Source: Candidatus Delongbacteria bacterium
Lineage (GTDB): Bacteria; JAGOEH01
Direction of reading: 5' to 3'
Assembly (NCBI GenBank): GCA_017997825.1
Contig: JAGOEH010000034.1
Coordinates: 1 to 23,043 of the forward strand
DNA: 23,043 nucleotides
Positions 22,983-23,043 of the stretch are shown one piece after another. Every line of letters starts with the position of its first letter. The stretch's first letter is position 1. The position numbers and the translations under genes are program-made. The notes beneath the pieces are model-generated. The model did not search any database. It was not told where the DNA came from and was given only the letters and a program-made list of their open reading frames with translations.

Positions 22983-23043
22983 ATGCGTTTGAATAAGACG
23001 TACCTGAGGCTGAAAACAAAAATCGATTCGGGTCTTTTTTTAG
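22983..23043 (+). CDS. Possible start of a divergent gene, cut by the window end
   Basis: ATG at 22983 opens a frame that stays open to the last base (M-R-L-N-K-T-Y-L-R-L-K-T-K-I-D-S-G-L-F-L...). A basic stretch followed by hydrophobic residues could begin a signal peptide or membrane segment. No SD is visible and only about 20 codons are seen, so this may be chance. Confidence 0.25.
   Translation, partial: MRLNKTYLRLKTKIDSGLFL

Overview
The window reads as part of a chromosome from an anaerobic, probably uncultured bacterium of the FCB superphylum outside Bacteroidota. Two observations point there. First, it encodes a 1974-residue SprA/Sov homologue (the type IX secretion outer-membrane translocon) and a separate secreted protein with a type A T9SS sorting domain. 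Second, most genes have strong Shine-Dalgarno sites and sigma70-type promoters (TTGACA/TTGATT, 16-18 bp, TATATT/TATTAT), which is not the usual Bacteroidota pattern. The phylum is an inference. I see no tRNA, rRNA, insertion sequence, CRISPR array or phage gene.

Layout. 11-976 (+): calcium-loop protein. 977-7321 (-): a block read right to left as nagB (glucosamine-6-P deaminase), an iron-sulfur flavoprotein, a DUF1385/YqhQ membrane protein, the T9SS-sorted Fn3-like surface protein, and an aldo/keto reductase of the YghZ/Gpr type. 7667-10006 (+): a two-gene redox unit, a DUF362 ferredoxin-like protein and a NosR-like membrane flavoprotein. 10019-12380 (-): a two-gene signalling unit, a PAS-like/HisKA/REC protein without an ATPase domain, overlapping a REC-HD-GYP response regulator. 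12735-13853 (+): GT4 glycosyltransferase. 13848-14030 (-): a 60-residue orphan with its own strong promoter. 14391-20315 (+): sprA. 20529-22909 (-): pyrC (dihydroorotase) followed by a TPR lipoprotein, ended by a clear intrinsic terminator. The last 60 bp hold an open frame that may begin a divergent gene.

How the parts relate. SprA would export CTD-bearing proteins such as the Fn3-like protein. The glycosyltransferase could contribute to a surface glycan to which such cargo is attached, and the TPR lipoprotein beside sprA could be a cell-envelope partner; both of these are context inferences. The DUF362 and NosR-like proteins look like two halves of one electron-transfer route. The two-component pair probably ends in cyclic-di-GMP turnover. 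The remaining genes (nagB, pyrC, aldo/keto reductase) are metabolic housekeeping.

Several starts were moved from the longest open frame to an internal start with a proper ribosome binding site or family agreement (aldo/keto reductase 1966, surface protein 4797, DUF1385 5805, DUF362 7667, kinase-like 12380, glycosyltransferase 12735).
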